Of a stretch of DNA of 64,000 bases, positions 52,557-61,121 are shown in pieces. The DNA comes from Granulicella mallensis MP5ACTX8 (GTDB lineage: Bacteria > Acidobacteriota > Terriglobia > Terriglobales > Acidobacteriaceae): NCBI RefSeq assembly GCF_000178955.2, contig NC_016631.1:5890001-5954000 (forward strand), written 5' to 3'. The notes beneath the pieces were generated by a model. It had not been told where the DNA came from, made no database searches, and saw nothing but the letters and a program-made list of their open reading frames with translations. Position 1 is the first letter of the stretch; every line of letters begins with the position of its first letter. A program made the position numbers and the translations under genes.

Positions 52557-53873
52557 ATGTCCACCAGCATCACCAATTCGACAAACGAGACCAACGAAGC
52601 GGCACGGCTCCGGAAGCGGGCGTCCTCCAGCTTCGACAAGACCCTGCGTAGCGCGCGTTCCACGATCGCCTTCCGCGAGACAGTCAACCTTGCGATCGAT
52701 AGCTTCCGCGCCAGCAAGACGCGATTTCTGCTCACCATGCTCGGCATGGTCATCGGCTCGGCTTCGATTGTGCTGGTCTATACCGTGGGCAATACGGGCA
52801 AGGATTTCGCTCTCAATACCATCTCCGGCTTGGGGCCGAACAAGGTCGAGATGCAGTACTCCGGCGGCATCACCATGGGCCCAGACAACGTCAGCACGCC
52901 CGACTATATGACCCGTGAAGATCTGCAGGCGGTCCGCAGCCAGATCCCTGGGATCATTGCCAGCTCGCCCATGCTGGAGTACCACGACAATATCGCGGTG
53001 GGGAACGGCATTACCAAAGAGGCCATGCTGCTTGGCGTCAGCCCGGAGTACAAAGAGGTCAGAAATCTCAAGGTAAAAGCCGGGCGCTTCTTCGATGACC
53101 AGGATGCAACAAGCCACGCCAAGGTGGCCGTGATCGTAGGCCCCATGGCCCGTGAGCTCTATGGCAGCTATGCCGATGCGGTGGGACATACGATCTCCAT
53201 TCGCGGCATTCCCTTCACCATCATTGGCGTCTTCATGGAGAGCACCAACACCTTCGGTACCTCGGAGATCAGCGAACACACCCTGCTGGTTCCCTACGAG
53301 GTCGCCCGCTACTTCACGGGCAGCGACGAGCTGAAGGAGATCTTCTTCAGCATGAAGAATCGGGAACAGGTCGAACCAGCGGCCGCACGCATCACCCAGA
53401 TCATCCACGCCCGCCACTATCCCACCAGCGAGTACAAGGCCCAGACGCTCACTGACATCCTCGTCACGATGCGCCAAATCGCCAACATGCTGACGATCGT
53501 ACTGTTTCTGGGCTCGGCCATTACGCTGATCGTCTCCGGGGTAGGCATCATGAACTCGATGCTGGCCAACGTGCAGTCGCGCATTCGCGAGATCGGCATC
53601 CGCAAGGCCATGGGAGCGACCAGCCGCGAGATACGGTTGCAGTTCCTCACGGAAGCGGTGTTTCTATCGCTGGGCGGAGGCATCATTGGTACGGCGCTGG
53701 GGCTGGCCCTGCCGCTCAGTGTCGGTATCTTTACCGACTTCACGATCCCGGTCTCGGCCTTGAGCGCGGTGATTGCCCTGGCGACATCGGTGGTGGTCGG
53801 AGTCATCTTCGGAACATTGCCGGCGAATCGAGCGGCGAAGCTCGATCCAGTGGCTACGCTCAAGTACGAGTAA
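52557..53873 (+). CDS. MacB/FtsX-type ABC transporter permease
   Basis: 438 aa. After a long hydrophilic N-tail comes the first helix RFLLTMLGMVIGSASIVLVYTVG (split around residues 59-80), a periplasmic MacB core of about 200 residues, and three C-terminal helices with SRIREIGIRKAMGATSREIRLQFLTEAVFLSLGGG, the FtsX signature, split over the coupling region. MacB-like pumps use ATP to drive extrusion or lipoprotein-linked processes without carrying substrate through the membrane. No ATPase or HlyD-type partner is in the window. The 50-residue N-terminal extension is unusual. Confidence 0.9.
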   Translation: MSTSITNSTNETNEAARLRKRASSSFDKTLRSARSTIAFRETVNLAIDSFRASKTRFLLTMLGMVIGSASIVLVYTVGNTGKDFALNTISGLGPNKVEMQYSGGITMGPDNVSTPDYMTREDLQAVRSQIPGIIASSPMLEYHDNIAVGNGITKEAMLLGVSPEYKEVRNLKVKAGRFFDDQDATSHAKVAVIVGPMARELYGSYADAVGHTISIRGIPFTIIGVFMESTNTFGTSEISEHTLLVPYEVARYFTGSDELKEIFFSMKNREQVEPAAARITQIIHARHYPTSEYKAQTLTDILVTMRQIANMLTIVLFLGSAITLIVSGVGIMNSMLANVQSRIREIGIRKAMGATSREIRLQFLTEAVFLSLGGGIIGTALGLALPLSVGIFTDFTIPVSALSAVIALATSVVVGVIFGTLPANRAAKLDPVATLKYE

Positions 53874-53891
53874 GTCGTTGCTTGTTTTTCG

Positions 53892-54047
53892 TCGTCATCC
53901 TTGAGAGAGCGCAGCGAACGAAGGCCCCCGCATTCTGCCGCGGTGGCACGAACGCAAAACCCACCACCAGCATTTTTGCGTTCCGCTTACGTCCGTGGGG
54001 GCACTAAATGCGGGGATCCTTCGGCTACGCCTCAGGATGACGACGAA
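53892..54047. repeat. Long inverted-repeat element, family C
   Basis: Outer boxes CGTCGTCATCCTTGAG (53890s) and CTCAGGATGACGACG (near 54045); inner boxes GAAGGCCCCCGCATT and AATGCGGGGATCCTTC. It lies between the convergent permease and membrane-protein genes. Same overall plan as family B with a different core. Confidence 0.75.
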
Positions 54048-54072
54048 AAACAAACAACAGCAACAGCAGTCT

Positions 54073-55545
54073 TCAACGCACCTCTGCGTCGAAGACACCG
54101 GTTTCGACCGCTGCTCCATGCTTCATCTGGATAAAGATGCGATACCGGCCAGACGCTGGGAAGCCATAGGGAAACTCCACCGTCGGCGAGATCGCCTCGG
54201 AGGACATCTCCATTCCCGGCATGGAGTCCATGTCATCCATACCCTGCTCCTGCGGGTTCGCCAGCATCATCGCGGGCATCGCGGCTGAGCCTTCGGGATG
54301 CGTGTGCGCAAAGGTCGTTCCGTCCGACTTCACAAAGGCCGCATGCCCGGCCATCCCGAGATAGGGCTTCATGTCCGCAGCGGGCTTGCCCGCCGGATCA
54401 AGCAGGGTAAAGCGGAAGGCATACGCCTTGCTCGCGGTAATCTCGGCGGGCTTGTCCCACACCATCGTGTAGCCGTCGGGAAGTTTGAACGACGGGCCGA
54501 GGTCTCCCGCAGAGAGGGCAGATGGAGCGGCGCTGGCGTCCTCCGCCGACAACGGCGCGGTGGACATGCCTGCAGGTACCGTCAGGGTTGACGTTTCCGT
54601 TTCGGGAAAGCCGTTGCGGTGCACAATGTCAGCGAAGAGCTTGTAGGTTCCGGGCGGCATGGATGGCAGCGTATCGCGCAGCCCCTGCTTGCCCTCCGGC
54701 TCCGGATGCAGATGAAACGCGGCATCCATCTCCGGCATGCGGATCGCGTAGAGATGCATCACGTGCCCGTGGTCAAGGAGCAGATCGGCGTTCTTCTGGG
54801 CTCTCCACTTATCTGGAGCATCATCGTCAGGATTGCCGATGAGCAGATCGAGCGTGTTGCCGGTCAGCGTGGGGCGCAGTTCAGAGGCGTGGTAAAGATT
54901 TCCCTCATAACCTGCGGCTGCTACGTTCCACCACCTGCCACCGAGATAGACCACGCTGCAGACGACGACGAACGCGATGCCGCTCGCGATCAGCGCCAGA
55001 CGGCGGCGCGCGCCATCGGGTCTCTGACCGGGAACCAGCCGCGACTCGCGCACTGCGGCGGCGACGATGCCCACCATGCCGAGGACCAGGACGACGCCAA
55101 GAACTCCCAGCATGACTCCCATGGAACGCTGCATGTGCAGGATCACGGTCGGCGCTGCCGCGACGGGGATGCTGGTAGTCGCGGGACCGGAAGCGCCGTC
55201 GATGCCGAGACGAACCTGCCAGGAGCCCGAGGCCATGATCCAGAGCGAGCCGGTAAAGAACGCCGGGTCGTCGGCGGAGCGCTTCAAAGGGTCTGGAGTG
55301 GGCGGGTGCTTTGAGGCCTCTCCCGTCAGCATCAGAGGCGTGATGCTGAGCGAGTTTACTGCCGAACCGTTGCTGCGCACTTCAATCGTCGCAACGCCGG
55401 GAATCACCGTCGGCGTGCGAATGGTGACGAAGAGCTTGTAGGGACCAGCAGTGACTTGTTCGAAGACGTCCTTATTACCAACATGCGCGTAGGCAGGAAC
55501 AACAAGCGTAGCCAAGAGGAGCAGGAGGCAGCCAAGACGCTTCAT
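54073..55545 (-). CDS. Exported/membrane protein with His-Met-rich beta-domains
   Basis: 490 aa from ATG 55545, which overlaps the stop of the gene before it by 4 bases (ATGA). A signal peptide (LLLLLATLVVPAYAH) puts a His at the mature N-terminus. A FixH/YtkA-like beta-domain (GPYKLFVTIRTPTVIPG) is followed by two membrane helices (about 155-180 and 198-222), then a periplasmic region with HGHVMHLYAIRMPEMDAAFHLHPEPEG, FAHTHPEGSAAMPAMM and MDDMDSMPGMEM. The His/Met clusters resemble periplasmic copper-binding proteins. A metal-handling role is inferred, not shown. Confidence 0.65.
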   Translation of the reverse strand: MKRLGCLLLLLATLVVPAYAHVGNKDVFEQVTAGPYKLFVTIRTPTVIPGVATIEVRSNGSAVNSLSITPLMLTGEASKHPPTPDPLKRSADDPAFFTGSLWIMASGSWQVRLGIDGASGPATTSIPVAAAPTVILHMQRSMGVMLGVLGVVLVLGMVGIVAAAVRESRLVPGQRPDGARRRLALIASGIAFVVVCSVVYLGGRWWNVAAAGYEGNLYHASELRPTLTGNTLDLLIGNPDDDAPDKWRAQKNADLLLDHGHVMHLYAIRMPEMDAAFHLHPEPEGKQGLRDTLPSMPPGTYKLFADIVHRNGFPETETSTLTVPAGMSTAPLSAEDASAAPSALSAGDLGPSFKLPDGYTMVWDKPAEITASKAYAFRFTLLDPAGKPAADMKPYLGMAGHAAFVKSDGTTFAHTHPEGSAAMPAMMLANPQEQGMDDMDSMPGMEMSSEAISPTVEFPYGFPASGRYRIFIQMKHGAAVETGVFDAEVR

Positions 55546-56756
55546 CGCTGAACCCCACGCATCCAGCGGCCAAAACCGAGACCAACCCAAGTGGAGACCA
55601 TGGCGTAAAAGGCTGCGATGATGAGTCCTTTGGCGAGTTGAAGGCCGTACTGGGGCTGGAAGAACTGCCGCATCCTGTCAAGGCTGGTCGCGCGGGACTT
55701 GTAGTCGAAGTAGATCGTTCCGAAGAAGCGGTTCTGGCTGGCATGCGACATCAGAAAGTTGGCGAAGGGCCACTCCACCGCAACCAGCACCGCGACGAAG
55801 ACGAGGCCGGAGACAACCGCGATCTGCCAGGGCTTCCAGGTGCGTACGCGCTGCCAAAGCAGGTCCAACGCCAGCGCCGGAAGGATGATCAGAATCGGAA
55901 ACTTTGCCGGAATGAAATGAGTGACCGGGTTAAAGACCGGGCCGAGCTTCGGAGCGGCTGGAAACAGGGGCAGGATCAGGATCTCGCCGATGCAGAAGAC
56001 CATGTACACCGCGGCCGTAGCCGTGGCTGCCCAGCGGAAACGCGAAGCCTGCGAGAAGGTCGCGAACAGGATGGGGAGTCCGATTCCCATGGCGATATAG
56101 GCAGGCGCACGATGCAGGGCTGTCTCCGGAGTGAACTCCTGCAGAAAGAACATCTGCCCGCCGATAGAAAGGCCACCAAGATACAAGAAGAGAATCTGCA
56201 AACGCTTAAAGTTGGAGGCGTCAGCAACCGCCGCGCGGTTCATAGCTGCGAGGATCAGGAACAGCATGCCGAATGAGATCGCGCGTATACCGAGAATGAG
56301 CAGCACGTGCGGCGGGCTGATGATCTTTACATCGAGGCCATAGGCGTTGTGCCACCAGTTGTCGAAGGGCGCCGAGGTCAGCATGGCGACGCCGCCCCAT
56401 CCCGCGAGAAACACACCGAGAGGAGCACGGAGGCCAAGCACATCCACGGAAGCCTTGCGAAGTTCCTGGGCTTTCGGACTATGACCAAAGGTGGCATTCA
56501 ACACCAGCCACAACCCGACGATGCCCGCGAGGAGTCCACAGGCGTAGATCGCCATGTGTGCCGGCGTCCAGAAGCTATCGCGACCGATCGAGCGATGCCA
56601 GGAGACGTCCCACGATCCGCCGATGCTGGCCGAAGTGACAGCAACAACGCCGGTCCAGATGTACCAAGGCACCGAGGCGGTACGCGACAGGCTCGGGCCG
56701 ATACTACGTTCTGAAGGAAGAGGCAGGCCGGCAGAAGCATGGGCGGCGGTTGACAT
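55542..56756 (-). CDS. Polytopic membrane protein coupled to the His-Met-rich protein
   Basis: 404 aa from ATG 56756 (the frame extends to 56789). About ten membrane helices. Conserved-looking charged pairs lie near helices: SWDVSWHRSIGRDSFWTPAHM, FDNWWHNAYGLDVKIISPPH, FLQEF and ALHRAPAY. The His and Asp residues at helix ends could hold metal or haem, but no family signature is sure. It overlaps the next gene by 4 bases, so the two proteins are made together, probably as a complex. Confidence 0.65.
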   Translation of the reverse strand: MSTAAHASAGLPLPSERSIGPSLSRTASVPWYIWTGVVAVTSASIGGSWDVSWHRSIGRDSFWTPAHMAIYACGLLAGIVGLWLVLNATFGHSPKAQELRKASVDVLGLRAPLGVFLAGWGGVAMLTSAPFDNWWHNAYGLDVKIISPPHVLLILGIRAISFGMLFLILAAMNRAAVADASNFKRLQILFLYLGGLSIGGQMFFLQEFTPETALHRAPAYIAMGIGLPILFATFSQASRFRWAATATAAVYMVFCIGEILILPLFPAAPKLGPVFNPVTHFIPAKFPILIILPALALDLLWQRVRTWKPWQIAVVSGLVFVAVLVAVEWPFANFLMSHASQNRFFGTIYFDYKSRATSLDRMRQFFQPQYGLQLAKGLIIAAFYAMVSTWVGLGFGRWMRGVQR

Positions 56757-56875
56757 CAGATCTCCTAAAAGCAATGTTGGATTGCTCACTTTTGGCTTAT
56801 TTTACGCGGGTTTTGGCCTTGTCCCGTTGTTGCCTTTTGTAGTCGCCAATGGAATAGCAGCGCTAAAGGCAATAC

Positions 56876-57475
56876 TTACCTGGCTAACTCAAGCGCACTC
56901 TCGGATGCGGCTTTTGCCCGATCAGAGGAAGCAATCAAGATGGCTCCGATGGTTAACAGATAGATCACAGACACAGCCATCGGCAGCAATGTGAAGCGCG
57001 TGGAGGGCAGCCAGTTCCAAAGTACAAAGCAGGTAATCGCTCGCACCAGGGCATGGGTTGTATAGAGAGCGGTGTGGCCATACATCCAACCGATCACGGG
57101 CCATTGAATCGCCATGCCGATCGCCAAAATGAGCGGTACAAGCTGGGGATAACTCCAATAAGCCGAGATCGCTATGGGCCAGAAGAGGAGCATGGATATC
57201 AGCGCAGGGAAGATCATATCCCGGATGGATGTCCGATCGCGCATAAAGTCGATTCCGAACAACTTTGCCAGCAGGAGAGCGAGAGGGAAGAGGGTTCCAC
57301 TGGTCACGAAAGCAAGAAAAATCCAAAGATGGCTGTGCAGTTTATATCCTGCGATCCCCAGAAAGGCCCACCAGATCGCACCCGCAAGTGGAATCGGATA
57401 GGCACCTCTCAAACGGAAGAAAGAGGCTTTACGCTCAGCCAGCAACGCCTGCTCGAGGTTCATGCCTGTGGTCAT
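56876..57475 (-). CDS. DUF7010-like six-helix membrane protein
   Basis: 199 aa from ATG 57475 (GGAGAGGAT upstream); the frame is open to 57517. Five to six hydrophobic helices separated by short loops: YPIPLAGAIWWAFLGIAGY, FVTSGTLFPLALLLAKLFGID, IFPALISMLLFWPIAISAYW, LVPLILAIGMAIQWPVIGWMYG. The segment order and the MYGHTALYTTHALVR loop recall the small DUF7010 family of unknown function; recognition is tentative. Transcribed in the same direction as the pair below it, after a 119-base gap. Confidence 0.65.
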   Translation of the reverse strand: MTTGMNLEQALLAERKASFFRLRGAYPIPLAGAIWWAFLGIAGYKLHSHLWIFLAFVTSGTLFPLALLLAKLFGIDFMRDRTSIRDMIFPALISMLLFWPIAISAYWSYPQLVPLILAIGMAIQWPVIGWMYGHTALYTTHALVRAITCFVLWNWLPSTRFTLLPMAVSVIYLLTIGAILIASSDRAKAASESALELAR

Positions 57476-57610
57476 GGAACGATCCTCTCCGAGGAGATGA
57501 ACCGGAACAAGTGACAAATGTCATGCTTCGTACGGCTATTGTTCTGCTGCGATGAAAGAGTGTGGCGAGTTGTTCATTCGATGCCTCTAGGTTCTTGTTC
57601 AGAATCTCCA

Positions 57611-57838
57611 CAGAATCGTCATCCTGAGCGTAGTGCCTCGCGCTTTTTGCGAGGCGCGAAGTCGAAGGACCCGAGGGACTTGATCTTGCCCATTGATGTT
57701 GGGATCTTTTCCAGTACAAAGGCCCAGGCTCGAGAGCTTGAGGTGAAAAAGGTGCGAAGGGCATAGGCAAGATTGCGACCTTCGGGGTCCTTCGACTTCG
57801 CGTCCCCAATGCTGGGACGCTTCGCTCAGGATGACGTC
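57611..57838. repeat. Long inverted-repeat element, family B copy 2
   Basis: Left arm CAGAATCGTCATCCTGAGCG ... TCGAAGGACCCGAGGGACTT (57611-57682), right arm ACCTTCGGGGTCCTTCGACT ... GCTCAGGATGACG (57777-57836). Shares arm ends with the element at 48409 but with the middle modules swapped (TCGCGCTTTTTGCGAGGCGCG on the left here; GTCCCCAATGCTGGGACGC on the right). Occupies most of 57476-57870. Confidence 0.85.
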
Positions 57839-57870
57839 TCTGTCGAGAGGCAAAAACACTATGTTGGAGC

Positions 57871-57907
57871 GGAAAAACAAACGGCGCCACTCAGAGAGTG
57901 GCGCCGT
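57871..57907 (-). terminator. Rho-independent terminator of the rpsF-rpsR-rplI operon
   Basis: A 12-bp GC-rich stem (ACGGCGCCACTC / GAGTGGCGCCGT, loop AGA), 31 bases after the rplI stop, followed on the minus strand by TTGTTTTTCC. Confidence 0.9.
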
Positions 57908-57938
57908 TCAATCAGCATGATGCCTATTCGTACAGTGA

Positions 57939-58469
57939 TTAGTCGCGGTTGTCGTCGAGTTCGCCGGTGTAGAGCGAGACGAATCCGGTGTCGTTGTCTT
58001 CCACCGCGCCCTCGGCGCCTTCCGGCGCGTCGCTCTTGATGGTGACCTGCACGTGTGCCGTGACTTCGCGGTGAATCTTGACCGGCACGTGGAACTCGCC
58101 GACTGTCTTCAGCGGCTCGTCCAGGTGGATCTTGCGGCGGTCGATCGTGTAGCCCTCGGCTTCGAGTCCACGCGCGATGTCCTGCGACGTAACCGAACCG
58201 AACAGGTGGCCGCCGTCGCCGGTCTTGCGCTCGAACACCAGCGCCAGCTCGTTGAGCTTTGCGCCGAGCTCTTCGGCTCCGGCCTTTTCGCCAGCCGACT
58301 TGCGAATGGCCGACGCCTTCATCTGCTCGATGACGGCCTTGTTTGCCGCGGTGGCTTCGATCGCCAGCTTGCCGGGCAGCAGGTAGTTACGGCCATAACC
58401 GGCGGCGACTTTAACGACGTCGCCTCGGTGGCCGAGCTTGTTCACATCTTCCTTCAGGATGACTTCCAT
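57939..58469 (-). CDS. rplI: 50S ribosomal protein L9
   Basis: 176 aa. N-terminal rRNA-binding domain MEVILKEDVNKLGHRGDVV and the signature GYGRNYLLPGKLAIEAT, long connecting helix, C-terminal domain with GGHLFGSVTSQDIA and HLDEPLKTVGEFHVPVKIH. Bacterial L9 is about 150 aa; the extra 25 residues are an acidic C-terminal tail. The gene follows rpsR by 86 bases and ends the operon. Confidence 0.96.
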   Translation of the reverse strand: MEVILKEDVNKLGHRGDVVKVAAGYGRNYLLPGKLAIEATAANKAVIEQMKASAIRKSAGEKAGAEELGAKLNELALVFERKTGDGGHLFGSVTSQDIARGLEAEGYTIDRRKIHLDEPLKTVGEFHVPVKIHREVTAHVQVTIKSDAPEGAEGAVEDNDTGFVSLYTGELDDNRD

Positions 58470-58555
58470 GACACTTCTCCAGACTTACTCAAGCTTGCCC
58501 GCGAGTTAGAAACTAACCCGGACAAGGTGCGCGCCCGTTGGCGCAGGTTTCAAAA

Positions 58556-58930
58556 CTAGAAGCGTGCGGCGTAAGGCAGCAGGGCGATAGCGCGAGCCTG
58601 CTTGATGGCCTTGGTCAGCTTGCGCTGGAACGGAGCGCTGGTGCCCGTGAGGCGGCGCGGAATGATCTTGCCGCGGTCGGACACGAACTGCTGCAGCAGG
58701 CGCACATCGCGGTAGCTGATCGTGTCGATCTTCTCCACCGTGAACTTGCAGACCTTCTTGCGGCGGAAGAACTTGCGTCCGCCAGGGCCGCCGCCGGGAC
58801 CACCGGTGCGGGGAGGACGCGAACCGCCCTCGGGACGCGGACGGAAGCCGCCCGATGCGGGAGCTCCGGCAGTCTGCGCCGGGGCGGGAGTGGATGCTGC
58901 GGGTGCTGCTTGATTCGTCTCGTCAGCCAT
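58556..58930 (-). CDS. rpsR: 30S ribosomal protein S18 with long N-terminal extension
   Basis: 124 aa; the core ([31 protein letters not shown] ... [34 protein letters not shown], with the S18 signature) begins near residue 52. The first 50 residues are Ala/Pro/Gly-rich and low-complexity, longer than usual. S18 binds S6 in the 30S platform; rpsF lies just upstream. GGAAAAGC precedes the ATG. Confidence 0.96.
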   Translation of the reverse strand: MADETNQAAPAASTPAPAQTAGAPASGGFRPRPEGGSRPPRTGGPGGGPGGRKFFRRKKVCKFTVEKIDTISYRDVRLLQQFVSDRGKIIPRRLTGTSAPFQRKLTKAIKQARAIALLPYAARF

Positions 58931-59082
58931 GTTGCTTTTCCTTTATGCCGGTACCTGATGCTTGCCGGCCGGTTCTGCTGCTCGCGCTCCAGACCCGCGT
59001 GGGGGCCTCTGGACTTGATCTTCATCGCGAAGATCTTGGAAGCGTCGTGCGGCGTTGCTGTGGTCCTTATGCCGGTCCACCC

Positions 59083-59103
59083 TCATGACAGAAAACGTCA
59101 TGA
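59083..59103 (-). other. Hairpin in the rpsF-rpsR gap
   Basis: A 7-bp palindromic stem (TCATGAC / GTCATGA) with a 7-base loop, in the 204-base space between rpsF and rpsR, a place where many bacteria carry ssb. No gene is supported in this space. The hairpin may modulate read-through into rpsR and rplI. Confidence 0.4.
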
Positions 59104-59134
59104 AGATGGCACCCGGCGAAGCTTGAAAGAAGAA

Positions 59135-59608
59135 CTAAACCTCTGCGGCAACCGGCTCGGTCGCGGCAACAGCCTCGGGAGCAGCGGCTTCAGCAGCAGG
59201 AGCTTCCGCAACCGCCGGAGTCTCGGCAACCTGGGCAGCCTCGGGGCTGGACGTGGGCAGCGCGCTGCGCTTCACGTGAGAGTCGCGGTGAGCCTTGATC
59301 TTGGCCACGCGCTTGTCTTCCTCGTCCATGCGCACGGTGATGAACTTGATGACCGGCTCGGAGACACGGAGGCGGCGCTCGATCTCAGAGATCAGCGAGG
59401 CGGGCGCGTCGACGATGAGCAGGACGTAGAAGCCGTCGTTGAACTTCTGGACGGTGTAGGCCAGGCGACGGCGGCCCATCTTCTCGGTGGTCTTCACAAC
59501 GCCGCCACCTGTGGTGACGTAGCCGGAGAAGGTCTCGACGAGCTTGTCGAGCTCGGCCTCTTCAACGTCGGGCCGAACGATAAACATGATTTCGTAAGTG
59601 CGATTCAT
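59135..59608 (-). CDS. rpsF: 30S ribosomal protein S6
   Basis: 157 aa. Ferredoxin-like core: RTYEIMFIVRPDVEEAELDKLV, GGGVVKTTEKMGRRRLAYTV, GFYVLLIVDAP, ERRLRVSEPVIKFITVR. The last 45 residues are Ala/Val/Glu-rich and low-complexity, as in other bacteria where the tail is glutamylated or simply disordered. First gene of the rpsF-rpsR-rplI operon. AGAAAGAAG upstream is a weak ribosome site. Confidence 0.96.
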   Translation of the reverse strand: MNRTYEIMFIVRPDVEEAELDKLVETFSGYVTTGGGVVKTTEKMGRRRLAYTVQKFNDGFYVLLIVDAPASLISEIERRLRVSEPVIKFITVRMDEEDKRVAKIKAHRDSHVKRSALPTSSPEAAQVAETPAVAEAPAAEAAAPEAVAATEPVAAEV

Positions 59609-59621
59609 GATGCTTCTTTCT

Positions 59622-59650
59622 GCGGGGTTCTGCCCCGCACCGCTTCGGTG
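59622..59650 (-). promoter_or_regulatory. Twin hairpins in the rpsF leader
   Basis: Just upstream of rpsF (13 bases from the ATG) the minus strand reads CACCG-AAG-CGGTG, then GCGGGG-CAGAA-CCCCGC. Many bacteria have a leader RNA here that binds the S6:S18 complex. The exact consensus of that motif is not verified, so this is only a candidate. Confidence 0.4.
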
Positions 59651-59714
59651 ATTGCTTTCAATTTCCTAATTCACAATTCCCAATCCCGAAGTACGGTGTG
59701 GAAGATTGTTCGTT

Positions 59715-60311
59715 CTAATTCTCGGGTTCAACCTTCCGGTTGAACTCATTCATCGCCGCACTGACACCTTTCGTCAGCACAGCCTCAACCGCCCGTACCG
59801 CCTGGTCGAGTACTTCATCCAACACCGCCAACTCTGTCTTGCGCATCGGCGCAAGCAGGTAGGAGGTGCCTCCTGCCTTTACCTCGCGTCCCGTTTCGAG
59901 CGGCGGTTTGCCGACCCCAATCCGAACGCGAAGCCACTCTTCCGTGCCAAGCACGCCGGAGATCGACTTCACTCCGTTGTGCCCTCCCGCCGACCCGCGC
60001 TCCCGGATACGAAGCGTGCCCAGTGGGATTGCCAGCTCGTCATAGAGAACGATCAAGTCCTCGACGCCAAGCTCCAACTCATTCAACAAAGCGGCTACCG
60101 AAAGCCCGCTCAAATTCATAAAGGTCTCGGGCTTGGCCAGCAGGACATCATGCCCTGCAAGCCTTGTCCGCACCGTCACCGCTCTTCCGCGACGGTTGGC
60201 AAACTGCGTATCGCAGATCTCAGCGATACGATCCACTGCCAAAAACCCGGCATTGTGCGGCGTGAAAGCGTACTCCGGACCAGGATTCCCAAGACCGACA
60301 ATCAGTTTCAC
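59715..60311 (-). CDS. pth: Peptidyl-tRNA hydrolase
   Basis: 198 aa: KLIVGLGNPGPEYAFTPHNAGFLAVD, KPETFMNLSGLSVAALL, VLYDELAIPLGTLRIRERGSAGGHNGVKSI and RVRIGVGKP, with the catalytic His (HNAG) and Asp (YDEL) present. It frees tRNA from dropped-off peptides. Same strand and order as in most Acidobacteria: prs, rplY, pth, rpsF. Confidence 0.96.
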   Translation of the reverse strand: MKLIVGLGNPGPEYAFTPHNAGFLAVDRIAEICDTQFANRRGRAVTVRTRLAGHDVLLAKPETFMNLSGLSVAALLNELELGVEDLIVLYDELAIPLGTLRIRERGSAGGHNGVKSISGVLGTEEWLRVRIGVGKPPLETGREVKAGGTSYLLAPMRKTELAVLDEVLDQAVRAVEAVLTKGVSAAMNEFNRKVEPEN

Positions 60312-60333
60312 GACGGCTCACCTGTGGTGAGCC

Positions 60334-60418
60334 AGAGTGTAGAGGATAGAGTGTAGAGCGTAGAGCAATCGTGCATAACCTTTGTTCTCTCTACTCTCTA
60401 TCCTCTAATCTCTACACT
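60334..60418. repeat. GTAGAG-type inverted repeat abutting the rplY stop
   Basis: Left part: tandem GTGTAGAGGATAGA units; right part: CTCTATCCTCTAATCTCTACAC, largely complementary. It ends 2 bases from the rplY stop, the same layout as after tkt, prs and the TonB receptor gene. Confidence 0.7.
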
Positions 60419-60419
60419 T

Positions 60420-61097
60420 CTACTTCTTCTTGTCGCCAGCAGCGTCGGCAGCAGGTGCATCCTGCTTGCCCTTCTTGGCAACTTCAGGCTCGGTCGGGCC
60501 GGCAACCGGCTCGGCAACAGCCTCTTCCTTGGCGAGGGTGACGTGTGCAACCAGTGCATCCTCTTCGCCGAGGAACTTCAGCTTGTCCGAGTGCGGCAGG
60601 TCCGAGATGTGGATCGCGCCGTTGATCTCGAGGTTTGCGACGTCGATGTCGATGTGATCCGGAATGTCGCCGGGGAGGCACTCGACCTCAACCTCGTGCA
60701 ATACCTGACCGAGAACACCGCCGCCCGTCTTGACGCCGACCGGAACGCCGATGAGCTGAACCGGAACCGAGACGCGCATAGCCTTGTCCATAGCGATACG
60801 CTTCAGGTCGATGTGCAGCAGCTTGCCCTTGATGGGCTCATGCTGCCAGTCGACGATCATCACCTTGTTCGTGCCTTTGCCTTCGATGGCGAGATCGAAG
60901 ATCGTGTTATGACCGGACTCCGAGTACAGAATCTTGGTGATGACCCGGGGGTCGACCGTGACGGCCACCGACTCCTGGCCCGCGCCGTATACAACAGCGG
61001 GAATCAGGCCGGAGACACGCACGCGACGGGCGTGGCCCTTGTTGAAGGTACCGGTACGGGGCGTTGCCACAACTGCTTCGATCTTGCTGGTTGACAT
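60420..61097 (-). CDS. rplY: 50S ribosomal protein L25/general stress protein Ctc
   Basis: 225 aa. N-terminal L25 beta-barrel (VVATPRTGTFNKGHARRVRVSGLIPAVVYG, split) and C-terminal TL5-type domain (VSVPVQLIGVPVGVKTGGGVL, HEVEVECLPGDIPDHIDIDV). The two-domain Ctc form binds 5S rRNA. The last 35 residues are Ala/Lys/Glu-rich. It lies between prs and pth, its usual neighbours. Confidence 0.95.
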   Translation of the reverse strand: MSTSKIEAVVATPRTGTFNKGHARRVRVSGLIPAVVYGAGQESVAVTVDPRVITKILYSESGHNTIFDLAIEGKGTNKVMIVDWQHEPIKGKLLHIDLKRIAMDKAMRVSVPVQLIGVPVGVKTGGGVLGQVLHEVEVECLPGDIPDHIDIDVANLEINGAIHISDLPHSDKLKFLGEEDALVAHVTLAKEEAVAEPVAGPTEPEVAKKGKQDAPAADAAGDKKK

Positions 61098-61121
61098 GTG
61101 TTTTCCTTTCGGGCACGAACG

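Noticed and set aside
233-57838. Long repeats as a CRISPR array
   Set aside because: Repeats are inverted pairs scattered between genes, without regular spacers and without cas genes.
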